Assembly: GCF_021556395.1 (NCBI RefSeq)
Contig: NZ_JAKGCS010000017.1
Location: 1 to 64,000 of the forward strand
Origin: Acuticoccus kalidii
Lineage (GTDB): Bacteria > Pseudomonadota > Alphaproteobacteria > Rhizobiales > Amorphaceae
Direction: 5' to 3'
DNA length: 64,000 nt
Shown here piece after piece: positions 7,828-15,888 of this stretch. Numbering within the stretch: position 1 is the stretch's first letter; every line of letters starts with the position of its first letter. A program made the translations under genes and the position numbers. A model generated the notes under the pieces. It saw nothing but the letters and a program-made list of their open reading frames with translations, was not told where the DNA came from and ran no database searches.

Positions 7828-9624
7828 ATGATGGCGACACTGAGTGCGAAAACGCACAAGGGCAAACTTGGTTCAAATTCGTGTCAACGGGCCGATCGCG
7901 CCAAGAAACGTGCCGTCGTTGCACTTTTGAGCATCGGCCTCGCCGTCACGCCCGCCTCGGCGCAGATCATTACGCAGGGCGAGCGTTTCGCCCCGGTCGT
8001 CGCCGAGCGCCATATGGTGGTCACCCAGGAGGCGCAGGCGAGTGCGGTCGGCCGGGACATTCTCCGCCAAGGCGGGAACGCCGTCGACGCCGCGGTGGCC
8101 GTCGGGTTCGCGCTCGCCGTGACGCTGCCGCGCGCCGGCAATATCGGCGGTGGCGGCTTCATGATGGTGCATCGCGCCGCGCCCGGCGAAACGGTCGCGA
8201 TCGACTATCGCGAGATGGCCCCCGCCGCGGCCGAGCGCGACATATTCCTCGACGAGACCGGCGAGGCGTCGGCCGAGAAGTCGCGCTGGAGCGGGCTCGC
8301 GGTGGGTGTGCCGGGAACGGTCGCCGGTCTTTTCCTCGCCTATGAGAATTACGGCTCCGGTGCGCTCGAATGGGCCGATCTCGTCGCCCCGGCGGTCGGC
8401 CTCGCGCGGGACGGGTTCATCGTCTCGCCGGAGCTCGCGGGGGCGCTCCGCTCGGACGGCGTGCGCGAGCGGCTTGCGGCGGACGCGGAAGGGGCGAGCC
8501 TCTTCTACGCCAACGGCGAGCCACCCGCGGCCGGCGACACGCTCGCCCTGCCCGCCCTCGCGGCGACGCTCGAGGCGATCGCCGAAAACGGCCCCGCCGC
8601 GTTCTACGAAGGCCCCGTCGCCGAGGCGATCGTCGCCACCGTGACGGAGCGCGGCGGACGCATGACGCTCGACGATCTCGCCGGCTACGAGCCACTCGTG
8701 CGCGAGCCGGTGCGCGGCACCTTCAAGGGGTACGAGGTCCTGTCGATGCCGCCGCCGAGCTCGGGCGGGGTGCATCTCGTCCAGCTCCTCAACATCCTGG
8801 AGCCGACCCATTTCGGCACATTCGGTCTCAACAGCGCCGACATGATCCACGCAATGGTGGAGGCGTCGAAGTACGCCTATGCCGATCGCGCCGTCTATCT
8901 CGGCGATCCGGACTTCGTGCTCGTCCCTATCGAAGCGCTGGTGTCGAAGGATTATGCGCTTTCGATCGCCGACAAGATCGACCCCGACGCGGCGACGCCG
9001 TCCTCAGAGATCGCCGCCGATCCGGCGACATTGCCGGTCGAGAGCAACGAGACCACCCATTTTTCGATCGTCGACGGTGACGGCAATGCCGTCTCGAACA
9101 CCTACACGCTGAACTTTTCCTTCGGCGTCGGCTTCGGCGCGAAGGGCGCGGGCTTTCTCCTCAACAACGAGCTCGACGACTTTTCGGCCAAGCCCGGCGT
9201 GCCGAACGCCTACGGGCTGATCGGCGGCGAGGCGAACGCGGTGGAGCCGCGCAAGCGGCCGCTCTCGTCGATGACGCCGACGATTCTCCTGAAGGATGGC
9301 GCCGTTTCGCTCGTCACCGGCTCGCCGGGCGGCAGCCGGATCATCACCACCGTCCTCCAGGTGATCTTGAACGCGACGGTGCATGAACGAAACATCGCGA
9401 CCGCGACGGCCGCACCGAGGGTTCACCATCAGTGGCTCCCCGACTACATCCGCATCGAAGAAGGCATCTCGCACGACACGATCCGCCTCCTCGAGGAGAT
9501 GGGCCACGATGTCCGTGTGGAGAGCGCCATGGGGGCGGCGCAGTCGATCCAGGTCGGATCCGACGGCATACTCTACGGCGCGAGTGATCCGCGGCGCCCC
9601 GGCGGCCTCGCGGTGGGTGATTGA
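7828..9624 (+). CDS. ggt: Gamma-glutamyltransferase
   Basis: Exported Ntn-hydrolase that cleaves or transfers the gamma-glutamyl group of glutathione. The 598-aa precursor has a basic N-terminus and a signal peptide (VALLSIGLAVTPASAQ). It self-cleaves before the nucleophile Thr409 in the NETTHFSIVD motif, giving large (to 408) and small (409-598) subunits. Other family marks are GNAVDAAVAVGFAL with IGGGGFMM near the N-terminus, RKRPLSSMTPT and GSPGGSRI. ATG at 7828 or 7831 may be used. Divergent from the LOV kinase and followed closely by a phosphatase gene. Confidence 0.94.
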   Translation: MMATLSAKTHKGKLGSNSCQRADRAKKRAVVALLSIGLAVTPASAQIITQGERFAPVVAERHMVVTQEAQASAVGRDILRQGGNAVDAAVAVGFALAVTLPRAGNIGGGGFMMVHRAAPGETVAIDYREMAPAAAERDIFLDETGEASAEKSRWSGLAVGVPGTVAGLFLAYENYGSGALEWADLVAPAVGLARDGFIVSPELAGALRSDGVRERLAADAEGASLFYANGEPPAAGDTLALPALAATLEAIAENGPAAFYEGPVAEAIVATVTERGGRMTLDDLAGYEPLVREPVRGTFKGYEVLSMPPPSSGGVHLVQLLNILEPTHFGTFGLNSADMIHAMVEASKYAYADRAVYLGDPDFVLVPIEALVSKDYALSIADKIDPDAATPSSEIAADPATLPVESNETTHFSIVDGDGNAVSNTYTLNFSFGVGFGAKGAGFLLNNELDDFSAKPGVPNAYGLIGGEANAVEPRKRPLSSMTPTILLKDGAVSLVTGSPGGSRIITTVLQVILNATVHERNIATATAAPRVHHQWLPDYIRIEEGISHDTIRLLEEMGHDVRVESAMGAAQSIQVGSDGILYGASDPRRPGGLAVGD

Positions 9625-9683
9625 GGAGACCGCAGCGTGCGGCAATCGAAGGACCGGCCGAAACGCGCCGGCAGGACCGGCTG

Positions 9684-10412
9684 ATGCCGAGCCTTTCGCA
9701 GATCATGCGCGGGCGCACGCCCGCCGCCCGCGCGCGGCGCAAGGCGCGGCAGGAGCGTTGGCGCCGGCCGATCGAGACGGCGCGCGACCGGCGCGAGGCG
9801 TGGGCGAGTCTGATGTTTGCCGATCACGGCTTCCTCCGCCTCGCTTATCGCAACCGGCACCGGGTGAACGCGGCCATCTGGCGCTCGGCGCAGCCCGCCC
9901 CCGGCGACATCGCCTGGGCGAAGCGGGCGGGGGTGCGCACCATCCTGTCGCTGCGGGGTGACGGTTTCGGCGGCGATCTCCTCGAGCAGGAAGCGGCGCG
10001 GCGCGAGGGGCTCGACTTCGTGCGCCTCGTCCTCCTGTCGCGCAGCGCCCCGCCGAAGGCGACCTTGCGCGAGGCCATCCGGCTCCTCCCGACGCTGAAG
10101 ACGCCGCTTCTGATGCATTGCAAATCCGGCGCGGATCGGGCCGGGCTCGGCGCGGCGCTCTATCTCATCATCGTCGAGGGACGGCCGGCGGCGGAGGCCA
10201 AGCGCCAGCTCTCGCTGCGCTATGGCCATATCGCCCAGGCGAAGACCGGTGTTCTCGACGCCTTTCTCGAGGCCTACGAGATCACCGGCGAACGCGCCGG
10301 GATCCCCTTCGCCGAATGGGTGGAGACCGTCTACGACCCGGACGCCCTCACCGCCTCGTTCAAGTCGAACCGCGCGGCCGACGTGTTGATCGACGCGATG
10401 GACCGCGAATAG
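9684..10412 (+). CDS. Protein-tyrosine / dual-specificity phosphatase-like protein
   Basis: Predicted Cys-dependent phosphatase of about 242 aa. The signature HCKSGADRAG (C-x5-R) lies after a core typical of small atypical tyrosine phosphatases (RSAQPAPGD, ILSLRGD, FVRLVLLSR). Substrate unknown; relatives act on phosphoproteins or phosphoinositides. The N-terminus is very basic. Start 9684 (ATG with AGGA upstream) is preferred. A TTG at 9621 that overlaps the ggt stop would add 21 residues and would couple it to ggt. Its stop is 3 bp from that of the convergent ABC exporter. Confidence 0.82.
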   Translation: MPSLSQIMRGRTPAARARRKARQERWRRPIETARDRREAWASLMFADHGFLRLAYRNRHRVNAAIWRSAQPAPGDIAWAKRAGVRTILSLRGDGFGGDLLEQEAARREGLDFVRLVLLSRSAPPKATLREAIRLLPTLKTPLLMHCKSGADRAGLGAALYLIIVEGRPAAEAKRQLSLRYGHIAQAKTGVLDAFLEAYEITGERAGIPFAEWVETVYDPDALTASFKSNRAADVLIDAMDRE

Positions 10413-10415
10413 GCC

Positions 10416-12233
10416 TCAGTCCTCGGCGAGCTGGAGGTGGTGGAAGCGGGCATAGAGCCCGCCCGCCTCGACGAGCTCGCGATGCGTCCCCGTCTCGGCG
10501 ACGCGCCCCGCGTCGAGGACGATGATCTTCTCCGCCGCCCGCACCGTCGACAGCCGGTGCGCGATGACGAGCGTCGTGCGCCCCTTCGACAACCGGGCGA
10601 GCGCGTCGCGCACCAGCGCCTCGGATTCGGCATCGAGCGCGCTCGTCGCCTCGTCGAGCAGGAGGACCGGCGCGTCCTTCAAAAAGGCGCGGGCGAGGGC
10701 GATGCGCTGACGCTCGCCGCCAGAAAAATTGCCGCCCCGCTCGCCGACCATCGCCTCATAACCGTCCTGATGGCGCATGATGAAATCGTGCGCGCCGGCA
10801 TGACGGGCGGCGGCGACGATCTCCTCGTCCGTCGCGTTCGACCGGCCGAGGCGGATATTCTGGGCCACCGTATCGTTGAAGAGGACGATATCCTGCGAGA
10901 CGACGGCGATCCGCTCGCGCAGACTCTCGATCGTCATCGACTGGATGTCGTGGCCGCCGATCAGGATGCGCCCGCCGGTCGGATCGTAGAGCCGGGGAAT
11001 GAGGTTGAAGATGGTGGACTTGCCAGCGCCCGACCGGCCGACAAAGGCGGTCGTCTCGCCGGCCTTCGCCTCGAAGCGCACCTCGTGGAGCGCGGGCGCG
11101 CTGGCGCGATAGCCGAAGGTGACGCCGTCGAAGGCGATCGCGTCGGCACCGAACGTCGCGGGAACCGCACCCGGCCTGTCCTCCACCATCGGCGGCGTAT
11201 CGAGCACGGCATAATAGCGGTTGAGCGCGGCGAGGCCCTCCTGGACGAGGGCGTTGAGGTTGCCGAGCGCGCGGATCGGCTGCGAGGCGAGCAGGAGCGC
11301 GCCGAGAAAGCCGGAGAACTCGCCGATCGTGCGCGTGCCGCCCATGATGCGCCAGCCGATCACGAGGAGGATCACGGTGACGGCGAGGCCGCCGAGCGCC
11401 TCCAGGACCGGCTCCATCCGCCCCTTTTGCAGCGCCGCCTTGAGGCGGAGCCGGCGCAGCTTCTCGAACGCCGCGTCGGCCCGCGATTCGAGATAGGGCT
11501 CGAGCCGGTAGGTCTTCACGACGCGCGCCGCGCCGAACGTCTCGGAAGTGAGGCTCGCCATCCCGCCGGTGTGCTCCTGCGTGGAGGACGACACCCGGCG
11601 CAACCGCCGGCCGATCCGCGTCACCGGGATCAGCGCGAGCGGCAGGATCACCGCGGCGATGAGACAGAGTTGCCAGTCGAGATAGATCATCGTCCCGAAG
11701 AGGGCGACGATGGTGAGCCCATCGCGCAGCAGGACGGTGACGATCCGCACCAAAGCGAGGCGGATATAAAGGAGGTCGGTGGTGAAGCGCTGCGTCCAGG
11801 CGGCGGGCGTTTCCTGGCTGATCTGGGCGAGGTCGGCGGCGACGAGGTGCTTATAGAGCGCACGCTGCATGTCGGTCTCGGCCTGGGTCACGACGCGCTG
11901 GGTGAGCGAGACCTGGGCATAGAGCGAGATCGACTTGCCGCCCGCCGCGAGAAGGACGAGCCACGGCAGCGTGTTGATCGCCCACGGGCTCTTGGCCGCG
12001 AACGAATCGAACGCCCAGTTGATGATCAGCGGATAAAGGCTTGTCGAGGCGGCGACGAACACGATGGCGACGATCGCCAGCGCCAGCGTCGAGCGATGCT
12101 GAACGAGATAATCATCCCAAAGACGCCGCATCAGCGGCACGGCTTCGGCGCGCACGACGGGCGCCGCGCCGCTCGCGATGGGTTTGGCCGGTTTCACGGT
12201 CGGTGTGTGTTTGATGCGCTGGTGCGTGTTCAC
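10416..12233 (-). CDS. ABC exporter, MsbA-like fused permease/ATPase
   Basis: Half-transporter of 605 aa that would work as a homodimer in the inner membrane. The N-terminal six-helix ABC exporter domain spans about residues 50-330; the ATPase has Walker A GRSGAGKST, signature FSGGERQRIALARA, Walker B VLLLDEATSALD and the switch His in VIAHRLST. This arrangement fits the MsbA/lipid exporter group, but the cargo is unknown. The start is taken as GTG at 12233, which overlaps the stop of the upstream thiolase (GTGA), implying coupled translation. An internal ATG (MRRLWDD, near 12132) is an alternative. Confidence 0.9.
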   Translation of the reverse strand: MNTHQRIKHTPTVKPAKPIASGAAPVVRAEAVPLMRRLWDDYLVQHRSTLALAIVAIVFVAASTSLYPLIINWAFDSFAAKSPWAINTLPWLVLLAAGGKSISLYAQVSLTQRVVTQAETDMQRALYKHLVAADLAQISQETPAAWTQRFTTDLLYIRLALVRIVTVLLRDGLTIVALFGTMIYLDWQLCLIAAVILPLALIPVTRIGRRLRRVSSSTQEHTGGMASLTSETFGAARVVKTYRLEPYLESRADAAFEKLRRLRLKAALQKGRMEPVLEALGGLAVTVILLVIGWRIMGGTRTIGEFSGFLGALLLASQPIRALGNLNALVQEGLAALNRYYAVLDTPPMVEDRPGAVPATFGADAIAFDGVTFGYRASAPALHEVRFEAKAGETTAFVGRSGAGKSTIFNLIPRLYDPTGGRILIGGHDIQSMTIESLRERIAVVSQDIVLFNDTVAQNIRLGRSNATDEEIVAAARHAGAHDFIMRHQDGYEAMVGERGGNFSGGERQRIALARAFLKDAPVLLLDEATSALDAESEALVRDALARLSKGRTTLVIAHRLSTVRAAEKIIVLDAGRVAETGTHRELVEAGGLYARFHHLQLAED

Positions 12234-13429
12234 GCGGCCTCGAGGCTCATCGCGATGCCTTGCCCGACACCGATGCACATGGTGGCGAGTGCCCGCGCCG
12301 CCCGGCCGGCCGCAATGTCCATCGCCGCGGTGCCGACGAGACGGGCGCCCGACATGCCGAGCGGGTGGCCGAGCGCGATCGCCCCGCCTTTCGGATTGAC
12401 GGGCGCCGCATCGTCGGGAAGGCCGAGCATCCGCATGACGGCGAGCGCCTGGCTCGCGAACGCTTCGTTGAGCTCGACGACATCGAAATCGCCGATCGAC
12501 CGGCCCGTGCGCGCCATCAGCTTTTGCGAGGCCGGTGCCGGCCCGATGCCCATGATGCGCGGCGGCACGCCGGCGGTGGCGCACGAGACGACCTTGGCGA
12601 GCGGCGTGAGGCCGAGCGCCTCGACCATCGCCTCGGAGGCGACGAGGAGCGCGGCCGCCCCGTCATTGACGCCGGATGCGTTGCCCGCCGTGACCGTACC
12701 GTTCTCGCGAAAGGGCGTCGGGAGCTTGGCAAGCTTTTCGACGGTCGTATCGGCGCGCGGATGCTCGTCGGCCTCGACGAGGATGGGATCGCCCTTGCGG
12801 CGGGGGATCGAGACCGGAACGATCTCCTCGGCGAGCGTTGGCGCCGCGGCGACGGCGCGGGCCTGCGAGCGGGCGGCGAACGCGTCCTGATCGGCGCGGG
12901 ACACCTGGAATTCCTCGGCGACATTCTCGCCGGTTTCCGGCATCGAATCGATGCCATAGAGCGCTTTCATCCGCGGGTGGACGAAGCGCCAGCCGATCGT
13001 CGTGTCGTAGATCTCGGCATTGCGGGAAAAGGCGGTGTCGGCCTTCGGCATCACGAACGGCGCGCGCGACATCGATTCGACGCCGCCGGCGATGACGAGA
13101 TCGGCTTCGCCGGTCTTGATCATCCGCGCCCCCATCGCCACCGCATCCATCCCCGAACCGCAGAGGCGGTTGATGGTGGTGCCCGACACCTCGACCGGGA
13201 GCCCCGCCAAAAGCGTCGCCATGCGAGCGATATTGCGGTTGTCCTCGCCGGCCTGATTGGCGCAGCCGAAAATCACGTCGTCGACGCGGGAGAAGTCGAT
13301 GCCGGGATGGCGCTCCTTCAGCGCCTTCAACGGCGCCGCGGCGAGATCGTCGGTCCGGACGGAGGCGAGCGCCCCGGCGAATCGGCCGATCGGCGTGCGG
13401 ATATAGTCGACGATGTAAGCGTTGGTCAT
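12230..13429 (-). CDS. Thiolase (acetyl-CoA/3-oxoadipyl-CoA C-acyltransferase)
   Basis: Thiolase II of 399 aa that either condenses acetyl-CoA or cleaves 3-oxoacyl-CoA. Active-site residues are visible: Cys in NRLCGSGMDAV, His in GHPLGMSG, and Cys in MCIGVGQG. The sequence (FGCANQAGEDNRN, IYDTTIGWRFVHP, DSMPETGENVA) is closest to the 3-oxoadipyl-CoA thiolase (PcaF) subgroup, but no other beta-ketoadipate genes are in the window. It is followed on the same strand, overlapping by 4 bp, by the ABC exporter. Its promoter should lie in 13430-13550. Confidence 0.92.
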   Translation of the reverse strand: MTNAYIVDYIRTPIGRFAGALASVRTDDLAAAPLKALKERHPGIDFSRVDDVIFGCANQAGEDNRNIARMATLLAGLPVEVSGTTINRLCGSGMDAVAMGARMIKTGEADLVIAGGVESMSRAPFVMPKADTAFSRNAEIYDTTIGWRFVHPRMKALYGIDSMPETGENVAEEFQVSRADQDAFAARSQARAVAAAPTLAEEIVPVSIPRRKGDPILVEADEHPRADTTVEKLAKLPTPFRENGTVTAGNASGVNDGAAALLVASEAMVEALGLTPLAKVVSCATAGVPPRIMGIGPAPASQKLMARTGRSIGDFDVVELNEAFASQALAVMRMLGLPDDAAPVNPKGGAIALGHPLGMSGARLVGTAAMDIAAGRAARALATMCIGVGQGIAMSLEAA

Positions 13430-13656
13430 TGCAGCCCGCCTTGTGATCCGCGCTTCCTAAAACACGCCCCGCGCGATGGAAATCGATCGTGCGGGAAAAC
13501 CGTGCTCGCCATCAACGGCATTGCGCCGCTTCGCCACGCTCCGACGGCCTCGAAAGGTCGGGGCGCCGCTCCACTCTATCGCCCGCAATTTCGCGGGGAC
13601 ATATCCACCAAAACATCCCCTGGTTGTGCACAGTTCGCCGCACACCATCGAAAAGC

Positions 13657-13685
13657 TTGATGCGGGGTTCATCGGACTGTAATCT
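13657..13685 (+). promoter_or_regulatory. Sigma70-type promoter for small ORF
   Basis: TTGATG (13657-13662) and TAATCT (13680-13685) are separated by exactly 17 bases, close to the consensus -35/-10 pair. Predicted transcription start is near 13692, about 46 bases before the 32-codon ORF. The rest of the 13430-13737 gap holds no gene that I can recognise. Confidence 0.5.
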
Positions 13686-13737
13686 CGCCTTTGCGTCTAA
13701 GCGAATGACGGAAAAAAGTCTGAGTGAGGGGGACGCC

Positions 13738-13836
13738 ATGAACAGGTTACGTGTGCTTCAAGCGCGTGGAGCCAGTATTGTGACCATCACGGCGGCGATG
13801 GCTTTCGTGCTCGCCATTTGCCTAGGGATGATCTGA
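13738..13836 (+). CDS. 32-residue single-span membrane protein (hypothetical)
   Basis: Small ORF MNRLRVLQARG, then a hydrophobic stretch of about 18 residues (residues 13-30, TITAAMAFVLAICLGM), ending in Ile. It has a basic N-terminus followed by one membrane span, so it is probably inserted in the inner membrane N-in. A strong ribosome site (GAGGGGG, 5 bases before the ATG) and a good promoter support expression. Its last 15 bases overlap the 3' end of convergent serB. I do not recognise a family. Confidence 0.55.
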   Translation: MNRLRVLQARGASIVTITAAMAFVLAICLGMI

Positions 13837-14709
13837 GGGATCGGCCGCGAAATTGTCGGCCTTGATCCCCATGACGAAAAGGGCGGTGGTGAGGTCCGAG
13901 TGGCGGATCAGACCATCGGCCACAGCGGCGACTTTCGGCTTCGCGCGGTAAGCGAGCCCTAGGCCGGCCGTTTCCAGCATCGGCAAATCATTGGCGCCGT
14001 CGCCGAGGGCGATGGCATCGTCCGGCGTGATCCCCATCGCTTCGCACTCCGCGAAGAGACGCTCCCGCTTGGCGTCGCCACCGAGAATCGGCTCGGCCAC
14101 ACGGCCGGTCAGAACCCCGTCCGCCGCGATCAGCTCGTTCGCGAACGCCGCGTCGATCCCGAGACGCTGGGCGACCGGCACCGCGAACTGCATGAATCCG
14201 CCGGAGACGAGGACTGTGCGCACACCGTGCGCCCGGCACGTCGCGATCAGCGTGCCCGCGCCCGGCGAGGCGGTGATCACGCGCGCCAGCAGGCCCTCGA
14301 TCGAAGCCACCGGAATGCCTTCGAGCAGCGCGACCCGCTCACGCAGCGCGTCGGCGAAATCGAGTTCGCCCTGCATCGCCCGCTCGGTGATGGCGGCAAC
14401 CTTCGGCTTCAGGCCGTGCACCGCGGCGAGCTCGTCGATGCATTCCTGCCCGATCATGGTGGAATCCATGTCGCTGATCAGGAGCTTCTTCGCCCGGCTT
14501 GCCACCGGTTGAACCACCGCGTCGAACGCCTCGTCCGCGACGAGCGTCTTGACCTTCTCGCGGGTCGCGGCGAGGTCTGCCTCGACGAAGATGTCCGTGG
14601 CGCGATCGCCGAGCCGTTCGGCATGATCGGCACCGAAGACCTTGACGAAGGAGGCGACACGCGTTGGATCGAGCGAAACGGGGGCGACGAGTGTGATGAC
14701 GAGTTCCAT
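13822..14709 (-). CDS. serB: Phosphoserine phosphatase
   Basis: HAD-superfamily enzyme catalysing the last step of serine synthesis, phosphoserine to serine. The 295-aa protein has an N-terminal regulatory-type segment (about 70 residues), then DMDSTMIGQE with the nucleophile Asp of the DxDST motif, VSGGFMQF, and GDGANDLPML. The ATG at 14709 is preferred; open sequence further upstream reads through the miaA start region. The start codon lies within CCATGG, which on the other strand provides a possible miaA start. The 3' end overlaps the small membrane-protein gene by 15 bp. Confidence 0.94.
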   Translation of the reverse strand: MELVITLVAPVSLDPTRVASFVKVFGADHAERLGDRATDIFVEADLAATREKVKTLVADEAFDAVVQPVASRAKKLLISDMDSTMIGQECIDELAAVHGLKPKVAAITERAMQGELDFADALRERVALLEGIPVASIEGLLARVITASPGAGTLIATCRAHGVRTVLVSGGFMQFAVPVAQRLGIDAAFANELIAADGVLTGRVAEPILGGDAKRERLFAECEAMGITPDDAIALGDGANDLPMLETAGLGLAYRAKPKVAAVADGLIRHSDLTTALFVMGIKADNFAADPSDHP

Positions 14710-15607
14710 GGCCGTCGTCATCGCCGGTCCGACGGCTTCGGGCAAGTCACGATTGGCGGTCGCGCTCGCCGAAGCGTGCGGCGGCACCGTGATCAACGCC
14801 GACGCGATGCAGGTCTACCGCGACCTCGCCGTCGTCACCGCGCGCCCGAGCCCCGCCGACGAGGCGGCCGTGCCGCATACCCTGTTCGGCCATGTCGACG
14901 GCGCCGAAGCGCACTCCGTCGCCGCTTGGCTATCGGGCGCCGAGGCGGCGATCGCCGCGGCCCGCGCCGCCGGGCGGCCGCCCGTCGTGGTCGGCGGGAC
15001 GGGACTCTATCTCGCCGCCCTCACCGAGGGCCTGTCGCCGATCCCCCCGGTGCCCGACGCCGTGCGCGATCACTGGCGCGCCCGCCAGGGCGCCGAGGAT
15101 CCCGCAGCGCTCCACGCCGAGCTCGCGCGCCGCGATGCGGCGATGGCGGCGCGCCTGCGGCCCTCCGATCCGCAACGGATCGTCCGCGCCCTCGAGGTGA
15201 TCGACGCGACGGGCCGCTCCCTCGCCGACTGGCAGGCCGAGCGCTCCACCCCGATCCTGCCTGCCGCCGGGACGACGGCGATCGTAATCGCCCCGGAACG
15301 GGCGGCACTGCGCGCGCAGATCGCCGAGCGCTTCGACGCGATGATGACGGAGGGCGCGCGCGAGGAGGTCGCCGCCCTCGCCCGCCGCGGCCTCGATCCG
15401 GCGCTTCCCGTGATGAAGGCGATCGGCGTGCCGCCGCTGATGGCGCTCGAGCGCGGCGAGATCGCGGAGGCGGAGGCGGTCGCGCGGGCGATCACCGAGA
15501 GCCGCCAATATGCCAAGCGTCAGGAGACGTGGTTTCGCCACCGTTTCCCAGACTGGCGGCGCTTTCCGACCGCCGACGAGGCGATCGCCGCGCTTGTTCG
15601 GGCCTGA
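14696..15607 (+). CDS. miaA: tRNA dimethylallyltransferase
   Basis: Transfers a dimethylallyl group to A37 of tRNAs reading UNN codons. The 303-aa protein has the P-loop GPTASGKS at about residue 14, DAMQVYRDLAVVTARP (substrate loop), VVGGTGLYLAAL, DPQRIVRALEV and the C-terminal RQYAKRQETWFRHR. Start at ATG 14696 (MTSSMAVV) or ATG 14708 (MAVV) are both reasonable; either way it overlaps or abuts the divergent serB start, so the two promoters must lie inside each other's coding sequence. Confidence 0.93.
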   Translation: MTSSMAVVIAGPTASGKSRLAVALAEACGGTVINADAMQVYRDLAVVTARPSPADEAAVPHTLFGHVDGAEAHSVAAWLSGAEAAIAAARAAGRPPVVVGGTGLYLAALTEGLSPIPPVPDAVRDHWRARQGAEDPAALHAELARRDAAMAARLRPSDPQRIVRALEVIDATGRSLADWQAERSTPILPAAGTTAIVIAPERAALRAQIAERFDAMMTEGAREEVAALARRGLDPALPVMKAIGVPPLMALERGEIAEAEAVARAITESRQYAKRQETWFRHRFPDWRRFPTADEAIAALVRA

Positions 15608-15712
15608 TGGGCCAAGAGCCGGGCGCGCGAATTTGTCGCCATCGGGCGCAAAAGTGCATTGCACAGAGAGGGTGGAAGTGTTAGCTGCTCTTCACGAGCA
15701 ATTGGGGCCGAC

Positions 15713-15766
15713 ATGACTGCCAACCTCATTATCGTAGTAGCGGAGCGCGCCACCCGGGTCCATTAG
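15713..15766 (+). CDS. ilvB leader peptide
   Basis: A 17-codon ORF encoding M-T-A-N-L-I-I-V-V-A-E-R-A-T-R-V-H then TAG. The run Leu-Ile-Ile-Val-Val matches the regulatory amino acids of acetolactate synthase operons. It ends 29 bases before the terminator stem, the layout of ribosome-mediated attenuation. The ribosome site is weak (GGGG six bases upstream). Too short to be called by length alone; composition and position support it. Confidence 0.75.
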   Translation: MTANLIIVVAERATRVH

Positions 15767-15795
15767 CAGGCCCAGGAACGGTGGTGCGCGGTACG

Positions 15796-15818
15796 AAGGC
15801 CCTTTAGGGGCCTTTTTT
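15796..15818 (+). terminator. Attenuator terminator of ilvB operon
   Basis: AAGGCCC (15796-15802), loop TTTAG, GGGCCTT (15808-15814), continuing into a run of six T (15813-15818). A classical intrinsic terminator placed between the leader peptide and ilvB. Confidence 0.85.
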
Positions 15819-15888
15819 GTTGCCCGCTCGTCAGACCCGAGCGGGTCCGATGGGAAAAGCCGCTTTCAAAGCGGATCGGGAGACAAAA

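Larger units (their letters stand above)
15686..15845 (+). promoter_or_regulatory. Transcription-attenuation leader of ilvB-ilvN
   Basis: The 280-base region before ilvB holds a leader peptide (15713-15766) and several mutually exclusive pairings. CGCGC-CACC (15746-15754) can pair with GGTG-GCGCG (15780-15790, two bases bulged). AGGCCC (15768-15773) can pair with GGGCCT (15808-15813), which is also the 3' arm of the terminator. A second hairpin, CCCGCTCG/CGAGCGGG (15823-15830/15838-15845), follows. Starvation for branched-chain amino acids would stall the ribosome in the leader and change the fold. The mechanism is known for ilv operons; the exact fold here is inferred. Confidence 0.75.

Noticed and set aside
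10437..12890. Very long open frame (about 817 codons) opposite the ABC exporter and thiolase genes
   Set aside because: The real genes on the other strand show full family motifs; the long antisense frame is low-complexity Arg/Asp/Glu-rich, typical of GC-rich shadow frames.
13457..13682. Short open frames on both strands upstream of the small membrane-protein gene
   Set aside because: No ribosome sites, no family resemblance, and they overlap the likely thiolase promoter region.
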